Source of the DNA: Membranipora membranacea
Taxonomy: Eukaryota; Bryozoa; Gymnolaemata; Cheilostomatida; Membraniporidae
Assembly (NCBI GenBank): GCA_914767715.1
Contig: OU612074.1
Coordinates: 11,876,062 to 11,940,061 of the forward strand
Direction: 5' to 3'
DNA length: 64,000 nt
Shown: piece after piece, positions 1 through 10,144 of the stretch
How positions within the stretch are numbered: the first letter of the stretch is position 1
Layout: each line of letters starts with the position of its first letter
The notes under the pieces: model-generated
Told to the model about the DNA's origin: nothing
Database searches by the model: none
The model's input: the letters and a program-made list of their open reading frames with translations, nothing else
Translations under genes and position numbers: made by a program

Positions 1-351
1 ACTTACGGCATTAATAAATTCGTCGAATCAGAATTTGATGGCACCAGATACCCTTCTGGAGGGATTCTTTGACCTGTCAAACATTTAATTAATATTAAAA
101 ATGTCATTTATATTTAGTTCTGATGACTTGAGCTTGCCTCCACTACCGGAGACAACACAGATGACTTATGATTACAGTATTCTGACTTAAGTTATTTTAT
201 GTCAAGATTGCCGCTCACATGTAGAGACATCATCTATTGTAGTTCCCAAGCCAATTATATCAAGACTATTGCATCAGTGGATCTCGAAGATAATCTTCTA
301 AAATTGATAATTGATTTGATTGCATGTTTTCCAATTTATGAGGTATATCGG

Positions 352-369
352 TATAAAAAATTATAAAAG
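352..369 (+). promoter_or_regulatory. Candidate TATA box of the small secreted protein gene
   Basis: Two overlapping TATAAA-type motifs lie about 80-95 bases upstream of the ATG at 448. The spacing suits a core promoter with a short 5' leader. This is inferred from motif and position only; no transcription start can be seen. Confidence 0.4.
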
Positions 370-447
370 CTGAGTGAGTGCCAATGTTCAGCACAACCTG
401 CTAAATTGGAACATTGAAAGCATCGTCAGCTTCCAATTATTCTCAAA

Positions 448-1391
448 ATGAATAGCATCGTAATTGGACTCTTTCTTGCAGCCATTGTTTGTAAGTTAAT
501 AAAATCACACACTAATTGTTAACTGATATGAAAGTCAGAATAACGTTCTCACATTTTAACATAATGTTAAAATCCAGGTATCCTTTTGTCAAACAAATTT
601 TTAGGATTCATGTTAGATATGTGATGTGATATATCTAACATTATCATGACAAGACTAATATTTTTGCTGCAAGCATATCACACTATTGGTACTTTTTATT
701 GTCCTCAATTACCAAGGGTTTACTACTCCGGTACAGTCTTTATGTTCTTCTTTAAAAATAAAGTTGTCTCTTCGTAAGAGTTAAAAGCAGGAAATTAACA
801 AAAAGCTGACAGTGAATTTTAATTGTGTTATTGTTTTTAGTGGTATGTCTATGTGACGCTCAACGCTATGGTGGAGGACAAGGGGTAGGAGCTCGAATTG
901 CTGATCAGCCTGATAATTCAAGAAGAAATGGTGCTAATGGAGGCCAAAATGGAGGAAAAAGGGGAGACGACGGAAATGGATCAAAGGTTGGTAGAAGAGG
1001 TGGTCAAAATGGAGTCAAAATGGCCCTAATGGAGGCCAAGGAAGAAGGAGAGGACCTGAACCGGCAACAGATGCGGCGTCAGTAACCACTCCATCTCTCC
1101 TGGACTTCACTACAGGACAATGTAAGTACATCTTCACTCAATCATATCCTGTATGAGTAAATGATAATATTAATTAGAACATTTAGAGGGACCTGAAAAT
1201 TCCAAAAGTCATCTGCCTTTACCCTTATATTGGCTCACTGGTTTAATTTACATTACTTGGTAGAATGCCTTCAATTTTAATGTGAAAACTTGAACAATGT
1301 CTTTTATTTGGATTCTGATGGAACAGAGATAGTATTATGTAAACAAGTTTCTGTTCTTTTTATTTTAGTTACAACTGGATTTACTTTGTAA
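448..1391 (+). CDS. Small secreted Gly/Asn/Gln-rich protein, 3 exons, with an apparent one-base frameshift
   Basis: The exons I infer are 448-490, 841-1121 and 1369-1391, all with GT-AG junctions. Exon 1 plus the start of exon 2 encode a clear signal peptide (MNSIVIGLFLAAIVLVCLCDAQ, about 22 residues). A low-complexity region rich in Gly, Asn, Gln and Arg follows (GGQNGG-like motifs). In the frame as given, translation stops at 1083-1085 after 95 residues. Around position 1012 a 12-base direct repeat (GGTCAAAATGGA) has one copy short by one G. Beyond it the +1 frame continues the same style (NGPNGGQGRRRGPEP), stays open to the donor at 1122 and joins exon 3 to end FTTGFTL at 1389-1391. That would be a protein of about 115 residues. 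A related fragment at 9.95 kb supports this second frame. AATAAA polyadenylation motifs lie at 1537-1555. I do not recognise a family; the function is unknown. It is either a frameshifted allele or pseudogene, or a sequencing error. Confidence 0.6.
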
Positions 1392-1555
1392 ACTTGTTGA
1401 CCTTGCCTGATGACGTGAAACTGACCCACGAAGATGAATTCCAAATGATAGCCCTGAGATATGATCACAAGCAAAATTTTATTATATTCATAATATATAA
1501 CATGTATTTAATTTTTTGTTTTCTCAATGCATACTCAATAAATAAATAAATAAAA

Positions 1556-3180
1556 CTGCAAAGTAAAGAACTGTGCTCTGTCTTTTCTATTTTGCTTTGG
1601 ATATTTGAACAGACAACAAAGTGCATTGCGGAGGCTTGATGTCGTGATCATTGACATAAAAGTGTTGGAAGAATGAAAAGGTTGAGCATAGTTGGTAGCC
1701 TATTTTGAACTCGGTTTTTTATTTACTCAGAGAATAAGGAAGTGCAATTTAATGCCTGGTTCTGTACCAGCCCAAATAACAAAAAGACACTTCCAAATTT
1801 TTTTTATTACCAACGATTTTCACATATAAATGTTGAAAAACAAATTTATTTTCATTGTCAGGCAACATTGTACAACAACTTCATTTATTAAAATTTACAG
1901 TTCCCCAGGCATCAACAGCACATAGATGAGAAAGTGAGGCTATTTTTAACACTATACATAATTTTTACCCAGAAGTATATGGATTTTGTTGTGTAAAATT
2001 TTGCTACTGCAGAACTAGCTTCCAGACAACATGTCGTTTCGATTTGTCTGTAGGCTTTATTTCAATTGTTCATTCGAATACGATATTAAATCCATTTATA
2101 GAGTAAGTTGCAAAAGCGTGGAGTACCATTGGGCTGAACGCTGATAGAACCCCTAGTGAGGATCAGCCTTTCTTCCCCCAAAGTGTCAGTCCTACTAGGC
2201 CATGTTTAGTTTGAAAGATCTTATGCTGAAAAATAATTAGTGGTGTATGAAATAAAACGGCCTGTGAACCCATTTGCAGTTGAACTCCTGCAAAGTCCGA
2301 AAATTGATATCATAGTACTTAATTAATTAAAGTCAATTTGCGCAAATCCTAGGCTAAGAAGTTGTCTTCTTTTATTGTTGAACTTTGGCGGGTCATTTAC
2401 AAAAGTGGCTAGACTGATTCACAGAGTAAGGCAATACAGAGTAAGTTTTTCAACAATAGACAAGTCAAAGAGTTTTTTACACCTTGGTCAAGGTACCTGC
2501 AAGCTTTGTGTCAAGGGGAGAATTATGTGAAGCTTGATGCCAAAAACTCCTTTCATCAATTTGTCACAAATATAGGGTCCCGGAGCATGAACTGAATTCA
2601 AAGTTTTTGATTGCAGTAAAGAATAGAATATGCAGCTTGCCCGTAAAAAATTTGCCTTCTGTACAGCCTAGTACATTGTAGCTAAATTGGTAAGGTGGGT
2701 AGCTACGTTAGCAGCATTGTGACTGATTTAATAATAGGAATAACTATTATAATGTTGGAATGATGCTGCCACATGTTCCCTTGCTCTGTGCAATCAATGA
2801 ACCTTATATTTACGGAAAGAGCCTCATATCAAATGTATCTGTGGTCCATCGACTACTGGGCTTTGGTTGGCACCCTGGTGTGCTCAGACCTTCCTGCAAA
2901 CAAAGAGCAACCTGGCAAAGATATTGCAGCCTCGTCACTAAGGCAACAAATTTCGCCGCCAATGCTTCGGGATGTGGCTTGTGGCAAGACATCTGATTTA
3001 AATCAACCTTACATTTAGTCTGATGTAATGAAATTTCATAAGAAGCGACAAGTCTTGAGACCCGAAGGTCACCTCAGGTTTTGATATTCTAAAATTATAT
3101 TGCCTTTAAATCATTTGGAATAGATAAACAAGGCACAACAGCCACAAGTTCTTCCACTGTAATGAAAGACAGAGACTGTA
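1556..3180. other. Intergenic stretch, no gene seen
   Basis: The stretch is AT-rich with only short overlapping ORFs (around 2760-3018 on both strands). These have no start context, splice continuity or recognisable motif. I see no RNA gene here. Confidence 0.5.
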
Positions 3181-5110
3181 ATAGGCCAGAAGCAGCTATA
3201 GCATAAGTTGTTATGGCACGGACAATATTTGATGGCAGGATACTGATCACGTTTTATACTTCATTGGTGTATGTTCTGTAAAATTCACCGGGTGTACCCA
3301 GTTGTAGCGGTCATATTTAGAAATTAAAAGGTGTTTTGTTTTGGCATTATATGTGTGGGGAAATAACTCCTATTCTGTGTAATCTAAGTAATCTAATCAT
3401 CAGGGAATTCCAGGTTGAAATTGCATCGTGGGATTTTGTTGACATGGCAATTAATTCACCAAGTAAACTTGGAGAGAAGGCTGCTCGTATCAGACCAGCA
3501 CAAATTGAAAAATTTCAATTGAATTATGTCAAACTTCTTATGGGACTGGTATCAAAGATTATAAATACTTGATGGCAGGATACTTGATGCTAGTATGATA
3601 TTGTATGGTCTTAAGACCACTGTCTTGGGGCAATTACAAACAACATTTTTGACGTTTCAATTGCCTCTTATGTCATTTTTTGGCTGAATATCTTTTGCAT
3701 AACACATGAGCAAAGAGTTCAATGAGTGCCTCACTTTTCAGAAAGAAACCAAACTGTCAGAGTCTGAAAAACTTAGATATGCCAGCTTCGCATTCTTTCC
3801 TAACATGCTAATGACATGATATGGGGATATGCGGTAGCGCTGTCTCTCATCAACCATCTCATGCAATGATAAAACATATACAATGTAGCACCCAGTACTA
3901 TAGTCTTGACTTGTGCCAACTGCATCAACCTCTTGACTTCCCACTAATCACATATCAATAGTGTGAATATTTAGGATATGCAGTAGTGCTGCGGCTGACC
4001 TCTTCAACTGGGTACACACTTTTTTCCTACATCAAATTTGTCTCATTCTATCATGTTTTGAGCAGTCTTATGTCTAGGCTGCTTTTTGTCTTGTTCTCGT
4101 TGAGATGTCGTGCTGTCGCTGACCACCTTTTAAAATGATGTGATATAATATCTTGTTAAAATCATACATATAGTCGTGTTTCCTGCTGACCATATTAATC
4201 ACTTACCTAACCGATTGTGAAGAAAATTGCAGGTATGCTGCCGCGCTGCCGCTGACATGATTGCTACAACCGGTTACACTCTCAGTTTTGGATTCAGCAC
4301 GTTGTTCTACCCTAGATATACCCTTGTTTTAAACTCGTAACATTTCACTTATTATTAGCGATTTTGAGAAAAATTGCGATATGCTGCCGCGCTGCCGCGC
4401 TGCCTATCTTCTGCTTGCATGATTGCTACGACTGGGTACACTAGACCAAGTTTGGTCCATTTGCCTGCATTCCGAGCTGTGGCTCACGATACCCTTGAAA
4501 CACCTTTTATTTAAACTCTTAATATTTCACTCATTAAAAGCAATTTTTAGAAGAGATGAGGATATGCTGCCGCGCTGCCGCTGACATGATTGCTACAACT
4601 GCGTACAACCTTAATTTTGGATACACCACGTTGTTCCACCCTAGAAACACCGTTTATTGAATTCTTAACATTTCACTTATTATATGCAATTTTGAGAAAT
4701 ATTGCGGATTTGCTGCCGCAAGACAGTATCATACTAACCTCATAAAGATCTGACATTATACTTATTGAAAATTTTTAATTTGTCTTGATCTAACACGAGC
4801 AGACTTCTGCAAGTTTACTTGGTAAATAAATTGGCAAGTCAACAAAATCCCCACAATGCAGTTCCAACCTGGAATTCCCTGAAGATTAGATTAGTAAGAT
4901 TACACAGAATAGGAGTTATGTCCCCACACATATAATGCAAAAACAAAACACCTTTTAATTTCTAAATATGACCACTACAACTGGGTACACCCGGTGAATT
5001 TTACAGAAGAAACATCAATGAAGTATAATATGCGATCAGTTTCCTGCCATCAAAAATTGTCCGTGCCACTATTTTCTAGAGCAGTTACAGCTAGGCCGCT
5101 TCTGGCCTAT
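3181..5110. mobile_element. Fold-back (long inverted-repeat) non-autonomous transposon
   Basis: The left arm, about 3181-3607, matches the reverse complement of 4721-5110 at high but imperfect identity. The outer tip reads ATAGGCCAGAAGC on the left and its complement on the right. Shared inner landmarks include ATGGCAGGA, the AATTCCAGGTTG segment and GTTTACTTGG-type stretches. Arms of about 400 bp enclose a middle of about 1.1 kb that is itself tandemly repeated. There is no transposase ORF, so the element would depend on a partner. Long arms with internal tandem repeats resemble Foldback/Galileo-type elements, but I could not resolve a target-site duplication, so the superfamily is open. Confidence 0.8.
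3825..4715 (+). repeat. Diverged tandem repeat inside the fold-back element
   Basis: A unit of about 130-190 bp recurs. Each begins with a GC-rich core, ATGCTGCCGCGCTGCCGCTG or a variant, followed by a CATGATTGCTACAAC-like stretch, GGTACAC and an AT-rich tail ending near TTTCACTTATTA. Clear units start near 4250, 4380, 4560 and 4705. More decayed ones start near 3830, 3970 and 4105. Decay increases toward the left, suggesting the right-hand units are younger. Confidence 0.7.
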
Positions 5111-8100
5111 AATACAAGTTGTTGTTTACAAATAAGATTTTCTTGAGGGATTAGAAAATTCACTCTGAGAAAACATTGTCTGTAATTGCTCCAACAACAA
5201 AACACTGATATCTTCATCCAGCTTAGGTCTTCGGTTCTTTGATTTTTTCAATTCGCTGCGTGAAGAAATGCTTTAAATTTTGTTTGGAGGCCAGCTCAGA
5301 TTTTTTGGCTAACTGAATCCTCAAATGTAACAACATTATAACTTGCTGTAGTATAGATGCAGTCCAAGGGCAAGATTTTGAAATTTCAACAGTAACATGA
5401 ATTCCGTCACTGGCCTTGTCCTTTTTGTTTTTGTTATTTGAGCAATTTAATTCCTAAATGGTGATAAATATACCCAGGTCGACCAAACAGATACTAGCTC
5501 ACTGAATATGCAGCAGAATATTTCACAAAGAATATTATGCGTGGTATTAGTGGTGAGCCCTCCAGACACACAGTTATCACAATCCTGTACCCATCCAGCG
5601 ATATACATCAGTGTTTTTCAATAATCAAAATATCTGGATGATTAAATCCCATAGAAGATTAACTCAGCAATAAACATTCCTGTAAAATTTAACCTCAAAC
5701 ATTAAGGTGTATTTTGAAAATGCTATTCTTAAACAGTATCCATTGGAGCTGGCAACATCTTTGCAGCATCCCGCCTCAGACTTGTCTTGGCATAAAATAG
5801 GCGAAATCTAGTTCATAGGAAATCTGAATGGATGAAAAAGCCAAATCCGTGCCATGTTTCGGAATATAGAAGCATATGACGTAAGGATGGTATAGCACAA
5901 ACATCTTTCCCCTGGACACTCTCTACTTGCTAACTCCCGGGAAAAGGTTGACCCGGCTAGCCAAGAGTAAAGTGATCGCAACCTTGTATAATTTTTAGAA
6001 GCATTGACCATGGCTTGGTTTAGTAAAGAGAATGTCGATAACAGAATTTTGACAAGGTGTCATAGCCGATTGCAAAAAGGTAAATTAATTTGTAGCCAGC
6101 CGGTAGAGTCTACTGATTCAACATGTATGATAATATAATTTAGATGCAATATATTCGGTATAAAAAGATGGGGCACACTCAATATGGGCCAATTTTTTAT
6201 CAGAACTAGGGTTTTGGGCTTGGCATACGGGTTGGGAAATATATTTGGTCTGAGCAGGAATTACAAAATATCTAGCGCCGCATATATCAATCAAAAATTC
6301 CATCGAGGTAAAAGTGCTGATCTGACTGGATAAAAGTGCAATACTACAAGGCAAAAAAGAGTATCAGTCATATTAGTATTCTGGAGATTTCTGAATATGT
6401 ATGTAGAATAGTTAAGATTAATAATTTTGAGTTATATAGTCATTCCGAAAGAATTTGATGTGTGGCTGCCAATCTGCCCAACAGTCTACACTGAAAACAT
6501 AGTAACCAACAGAAATATTCTTTTGTTTAAGTTCAGTATTGCAGCTCCATTGTCATTTGTCAATTGCTCCACTCCTTTGATAAAAGGCAATTGAAATTTG
6601 TTCAAAACTGTACACAATGGCATAGAAACTACAAATATATAGGCTCTTTGCACTGAATTACGCAACAATGCCACAGCACTGATGGATGAAATAAACACCG
6701 TAACGAAAAAGTAAATCGCATTTTAAAATGTGTTAAAAAATTATTTCAATTATGCCCTCAAAAGCATATTTAGATAATGTGATGAACTGATGCTCCAATA
6801 AAAACCAGATCTCTGTGACTTACCATGCCGCTGAAAGTTGTGGTTTTGGTATGCTTTCGAAACCAACGATGTAAAGTGGTGGCAAGGACACAGAACTGCA
6901 AGTTGTTTTGTATATTTAAATCCAAATATGAAATTATATACAATCTGTGTGAGCGATTTGGGAGGAATTTTGTCTAATTAAAATACCAAGTGAGTGAAAA
7001 TCTTGAGCGATGTGTTTGTGAAATTTTTGCGCTCATGTAATCAGAAGACCCCCTTGCTTGGCGTTGATTATTAAGAACTGGCAGTATTACAACATTGCAT
7101 AATTATGAGTACTTCTTTCATGCTTTGCTCATAATAAATCTGAATTGTTTTCACTCTTAATCAGTAACATCTTTATGCAACAACCACCTGCAACGCTATG
7201 CCAACAGTATGTCTATGATCTTAGAGTAGAATGATCTTGATTATAATTACTGCTGCCTCAAGATTCCGCATCACATGGTTCAATAGTTTGTTTGAGTATC
7301 ATTAGAACAACATACTTTCTAAAGATGTTACACATCTAAAATTGCTGGCATAATGTTAGAGGTTATGGAACAGGTGCCCCAGGGAGCTCTAAATATTCAT
7401 ATATACTTACGTATATAGGAAGTGAGCTTTTGCACATAGGGAATTGAGATGTATAGTTGAAAAGTATGACACTGTATTAAAATTATTTTAATCAAATCTC
7501 AAGCATCAGACAACAAAAGAAGATCCGGTTATGTTGAAGAACACAGTTATAATCCCTGAACAGCTATGAACCTGTTTGTACTTCGTAATTTTACCTATGT
7601 CATCGTTTTTGATTTTTTTGGTTACATTTCCTTTTAAATCTACACCATATTTGATCAATTTTTCTATTTTCTGGGTACAAGTCCTAAGGACTCATTCTTC
7701 TCCAGAAAAAAAATAGGGTTTAATTTTTTGAAGATAAAAGATTTTGGTTTTAAATTTGAGATAATGACTTGCTCAGTTAAAGACAAGCGGGCCAAAAAAT
7801 TGGCATAGATTGATCAGTAGTTCTGAAGGGAGAATGTACCTGACAGAGAATGCAAATACATGGCTGGCGCGGCGGCGCATTAATAGTAGAAGATCGAAAT
7901 GGCACCAATTGCTGGCCGCAACTTGAATTAAGAGCATTACATCCAGTCACAGATGGGCAGAATGGGTGCAAGAGAAAGAGGGTCAGAGGAGTGCAATGAC
8001 TAAGTCATGCAAGGCGTAATTAAATATAAAGGATGATCCAATGAGAGGGAAACATTTTCGAAAATATACTGGAGATTGTTACATGACAACTTGTTAACAC

Positions 8101-8271
8101 CAAATTATCTTACTTCTGTTCAAGGTGAACGAGACAACAATGTTGAGAGGTCTCTTATGAAATATGAAATATGAAACAACGCAAATTGTCAATGATATAC
8201 CAGATCCTGATCAGGATCTAGTTGATAAAAAAATTCATCTTTCAATACAACCAAGTGTAATCTCAAAACAG
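5111..8271. other. Intergenic stretch, no gene seen
   Basis: AT-rich DNA with scattered ORFs under 80 codons on the - strand (5808-6011, 6118-6354, 6486-6698, 7777-7971). None has a recognisable motif or splice partner. I see no RNA gene or clear repeat. Confidence 0.5.
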
Positions 8272-8352
8272 GACGAGGATGGGATTCAAACCCACTCTCC
8301 CAGAGTGAAATGGATTAGCAGTTCATTGCCTTAACTACTCGGCCACCTTGTC
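8272..8352 (-). pseudogene. Decayed tRNA-Ser(GCT) copy
   Basis: Read on the - strand this matches the three intact tRNA-Ser genes just downstream over its full length. It has changes that break pairs in the acceptor stem (A·C) and anticodon stem (A·C), plus a D-loop substitution. The GCT anticodon is still present. It lies about 425 bp from, and opposite to, the intact array, so it is an older inverted copy. Confidence 0.8.
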
Positions 8353-8776
8353 TGCATTATTGGTAATGTGAGATGACCTTCACATTTGATGTGTTGGTGG
8401 TATTGATAAATAAATTTAATTCTTATATATACAACCTCAAAGTTTCACATGATAATAAATAATATACTTATTATTATTTCACTTTATGATAACAGTTTTT
8501 TTTTCTATTTTTATCACTAGCTAAAGCTAGTGTGGAGATACATCATCAAGCAAAGATGTGACGTAGGCCAAAGATCATTAATGCATGGGAAGTGTCAGTT
8601 GGTTTTGGCAGGTAATAAGATGAGGTAAATGAAGCTGCAATTAAATCCAGTTTAATATAGTTTATTAGAAGTTGACTGATAGGACTGCAGACCTCTTAAA
8701 AAGATAGCAGTAACATTCCTTTATCAGTGCCAACAATAAAGATAAGGTCAAGGTCATCTCTTCTCGCCAATATGGA

Positions 8777-8858
8777 GACAAGGTGGCCGAGTGGTTAAGG
8801 CGATGGACTGCTAATCCATTTCCCTCTGGGAGCGTGGGTTCGAATCCCATCCTTGTCG
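8777..8858 (+). tRNA. tRNA-Ser(GCT), copy 1
   Basis: An 82-base type II tRNA. The acceptor stem is GACAAGG/CCTTGTC with discriminator G. The A box is GGCCGAGTGGTTAAGG, the anticodon loop CTGCTAA (anticodon GCT), the serine-type long variable arm is present, and the B box is GGGTTCGAATCCC. A TTTT pol III stop lies a few bases downstream. All stems pair. Confidence 0.96.
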
Positions 8859-9280
8859 CATTACTTTTAGTCGATGATCTGTAAGGTGAAAACATAAGTG
8901 TGTTAGGTTAGTAGCTGACTACGGTTAGATATTGCTGTTGGGCAAGTAGGCTATTTTACTCAATTACAATTTTCTTTTGGAATTCAATTAATTTGACCAT
9001 TTCGTTGCATTTCTATTAAGAGCATAACTAGTATGAAGACACATTATCAGGAAAAGATGTGATGTAGACCCAGGATCATTAACACATGGGAAGTGTCAGT
9101 TGGTTTTGCCAGGTAATTAGATGAGGTAAATATAGCTGCAATTAAATCCAGTTTAATATAGTTTATTAGAAGTTGACTGATAGGACTGCAGACCGCTTAA
9201 AAGGGTAGGAATATAAAATTACTTTATCAGTGCCAACAATATACAGTAAGGTCAAGGTCATCTCACCATGCTAATATATA

Positions 9281-9362
9281 GACAAGGTGGCCGAGTGGTT
9301 AAGGCGATGGACTGCTAATCCATTTCCCTCTGGGAGCGTGGGTTCGAATCCCATCCTTGTCG
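9281..9362 (+). tRNA. tRNA-Ser(GCT), copy 2
   Basis: It is identical base for base to copy 1 over 82 nt and followed by GCATTAGTTTTAG, giving a TTTT terminator. Its flanks differ from those of copy 1 at many positions, so the tRNA is held constant while the spacer drifts. Confidence 0.96.
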
Positions 9363-9791
9363 CATTAGTTTTAGTCGATGACCTGTAAGGTGAAAACATA
9401 AGCAGGTTGTGATAGGTTAGTAAGTGACTAGGGTTAGATATTGCTGTTGGGTAAGTAGGCTATTTTACACAATTACAATTTTCTTTTGGAATACAATTAA
9501 GTTGACCATTTCGTTGTATTTTTATTAAGAGCATAACAGTATGAAGACACATTATCAGGAAAAGATGTGATGTAAACCCGGGATCATTAACACAAGGGAA
9601 GTGTCAGTTGGTTTTGCCAGGTAATTAGATGAGGTAAATAGGCCTATAGCTGCAATTAAATCCAGTTTAATATAGTTTATTATAAGTTGACTGATAGGAC
9701 TGTAGACCGCTTAAAAGGGTAGGAGTAAAATTACTTTATCAGTGCCAACAATATACACCAGGTCAAGGTCATCTCACCATGCTAATATATA

Positions 9792-9873
9792 GACAAGGTG
9801 GCCGAGTGGTTAAGGCGATGGACTGCTAATCCATTTCCCTCTGGGAGCGTGGGTTCGAATCCCATCCTTGTCG
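9792..9873 (+). tRNA. tRNA-Ser(GCT), copy 3
   Basis: It is identical to copies 1 and 2 over 82 nt. A TTTT terminator lies within ten bases downstream. It is the last array unit, and similarity to the other units fades about 60 bases after it. Confidence 0.96.
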
Positions 9874-9949
9874 CATTACTTTTAGAGACTGATCTGCAAG
9901 GTGAAAACATGAACAGGATATGTTGGGTTAGGAACTGACTCGGGTGGGG

Positions 9950-10140
9950 AAATGGTTGACAATGATGCAAATACAGTGAAAAATAAGCAGAGGGCGGGAC
10001 TAACCCAAGAAAGAATGGTACAAATGAGGGCCGAAGAAGAGAACCTGAACCAGTACAAGATACAGCTCCAGTCAACGCACATTTTACTCTTCTCGGCCTA
10101 TTGGCTAAGATCAAAGTGTCACGGCCAATGGCTGATTAGT
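9950..10140 (+). pseudogene. Broken paralogue of exon 2 of the small secreted Gly/Asn-rich gene
   Basis: The stretch around 10013-10080 aligns with 1017-1085 of the first gene: AATGGTACAAATGAGGGCC against AATGGCCCTAATGGAGGCC, then a shared GAACCTGAACC-like segment. In the frame equivalent to the first gene's second frame it reads NGTNEGRRREPEPVQDTAP against NGPNGGQGRRRGPEPATD. That frame meets a stop near 9990 upstream, and no signal-peptide exon is evident, so I call it a remnant. The downstream frame runs on to a TAG near 10139. Both copies favour the same reading frame, which supports the frameshift call in the first gene. Confidence 0.6.
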
Positions 10141-10144
10141 GCCT

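Larger units (their letters stand above)
8515..9930 (+). repeat. Tandem array of three ~505-511 bp units, each with a tRNA-Ser gene
   Basis: The tRNA starts are 504 and 511 bases apart. Each unit shares a 5' flank (AAGATGTGA, GGGAAGTGTCAGTTGGTTTT, TTAAATCCAGTTTAATATAG, GTCAAGGTCATCTC) and a 3' flank (GTAAGGTGAAAACAT). The flanks have drifted by substitutions and small indels. Units 2 and 3 resemble each other more than unit 1. The third unit stops soon after its tRNA at about 9930. Confidence 0.9.

Noticed and set aside
9782-10114. 110-codon - strand ORF over the third tRNA-Ser gene
   Set aside because: Its frame (RMGFEPTLPEGNGL...) is the tRNA read backwards, and the same peptide appears at the first tRNA copy.
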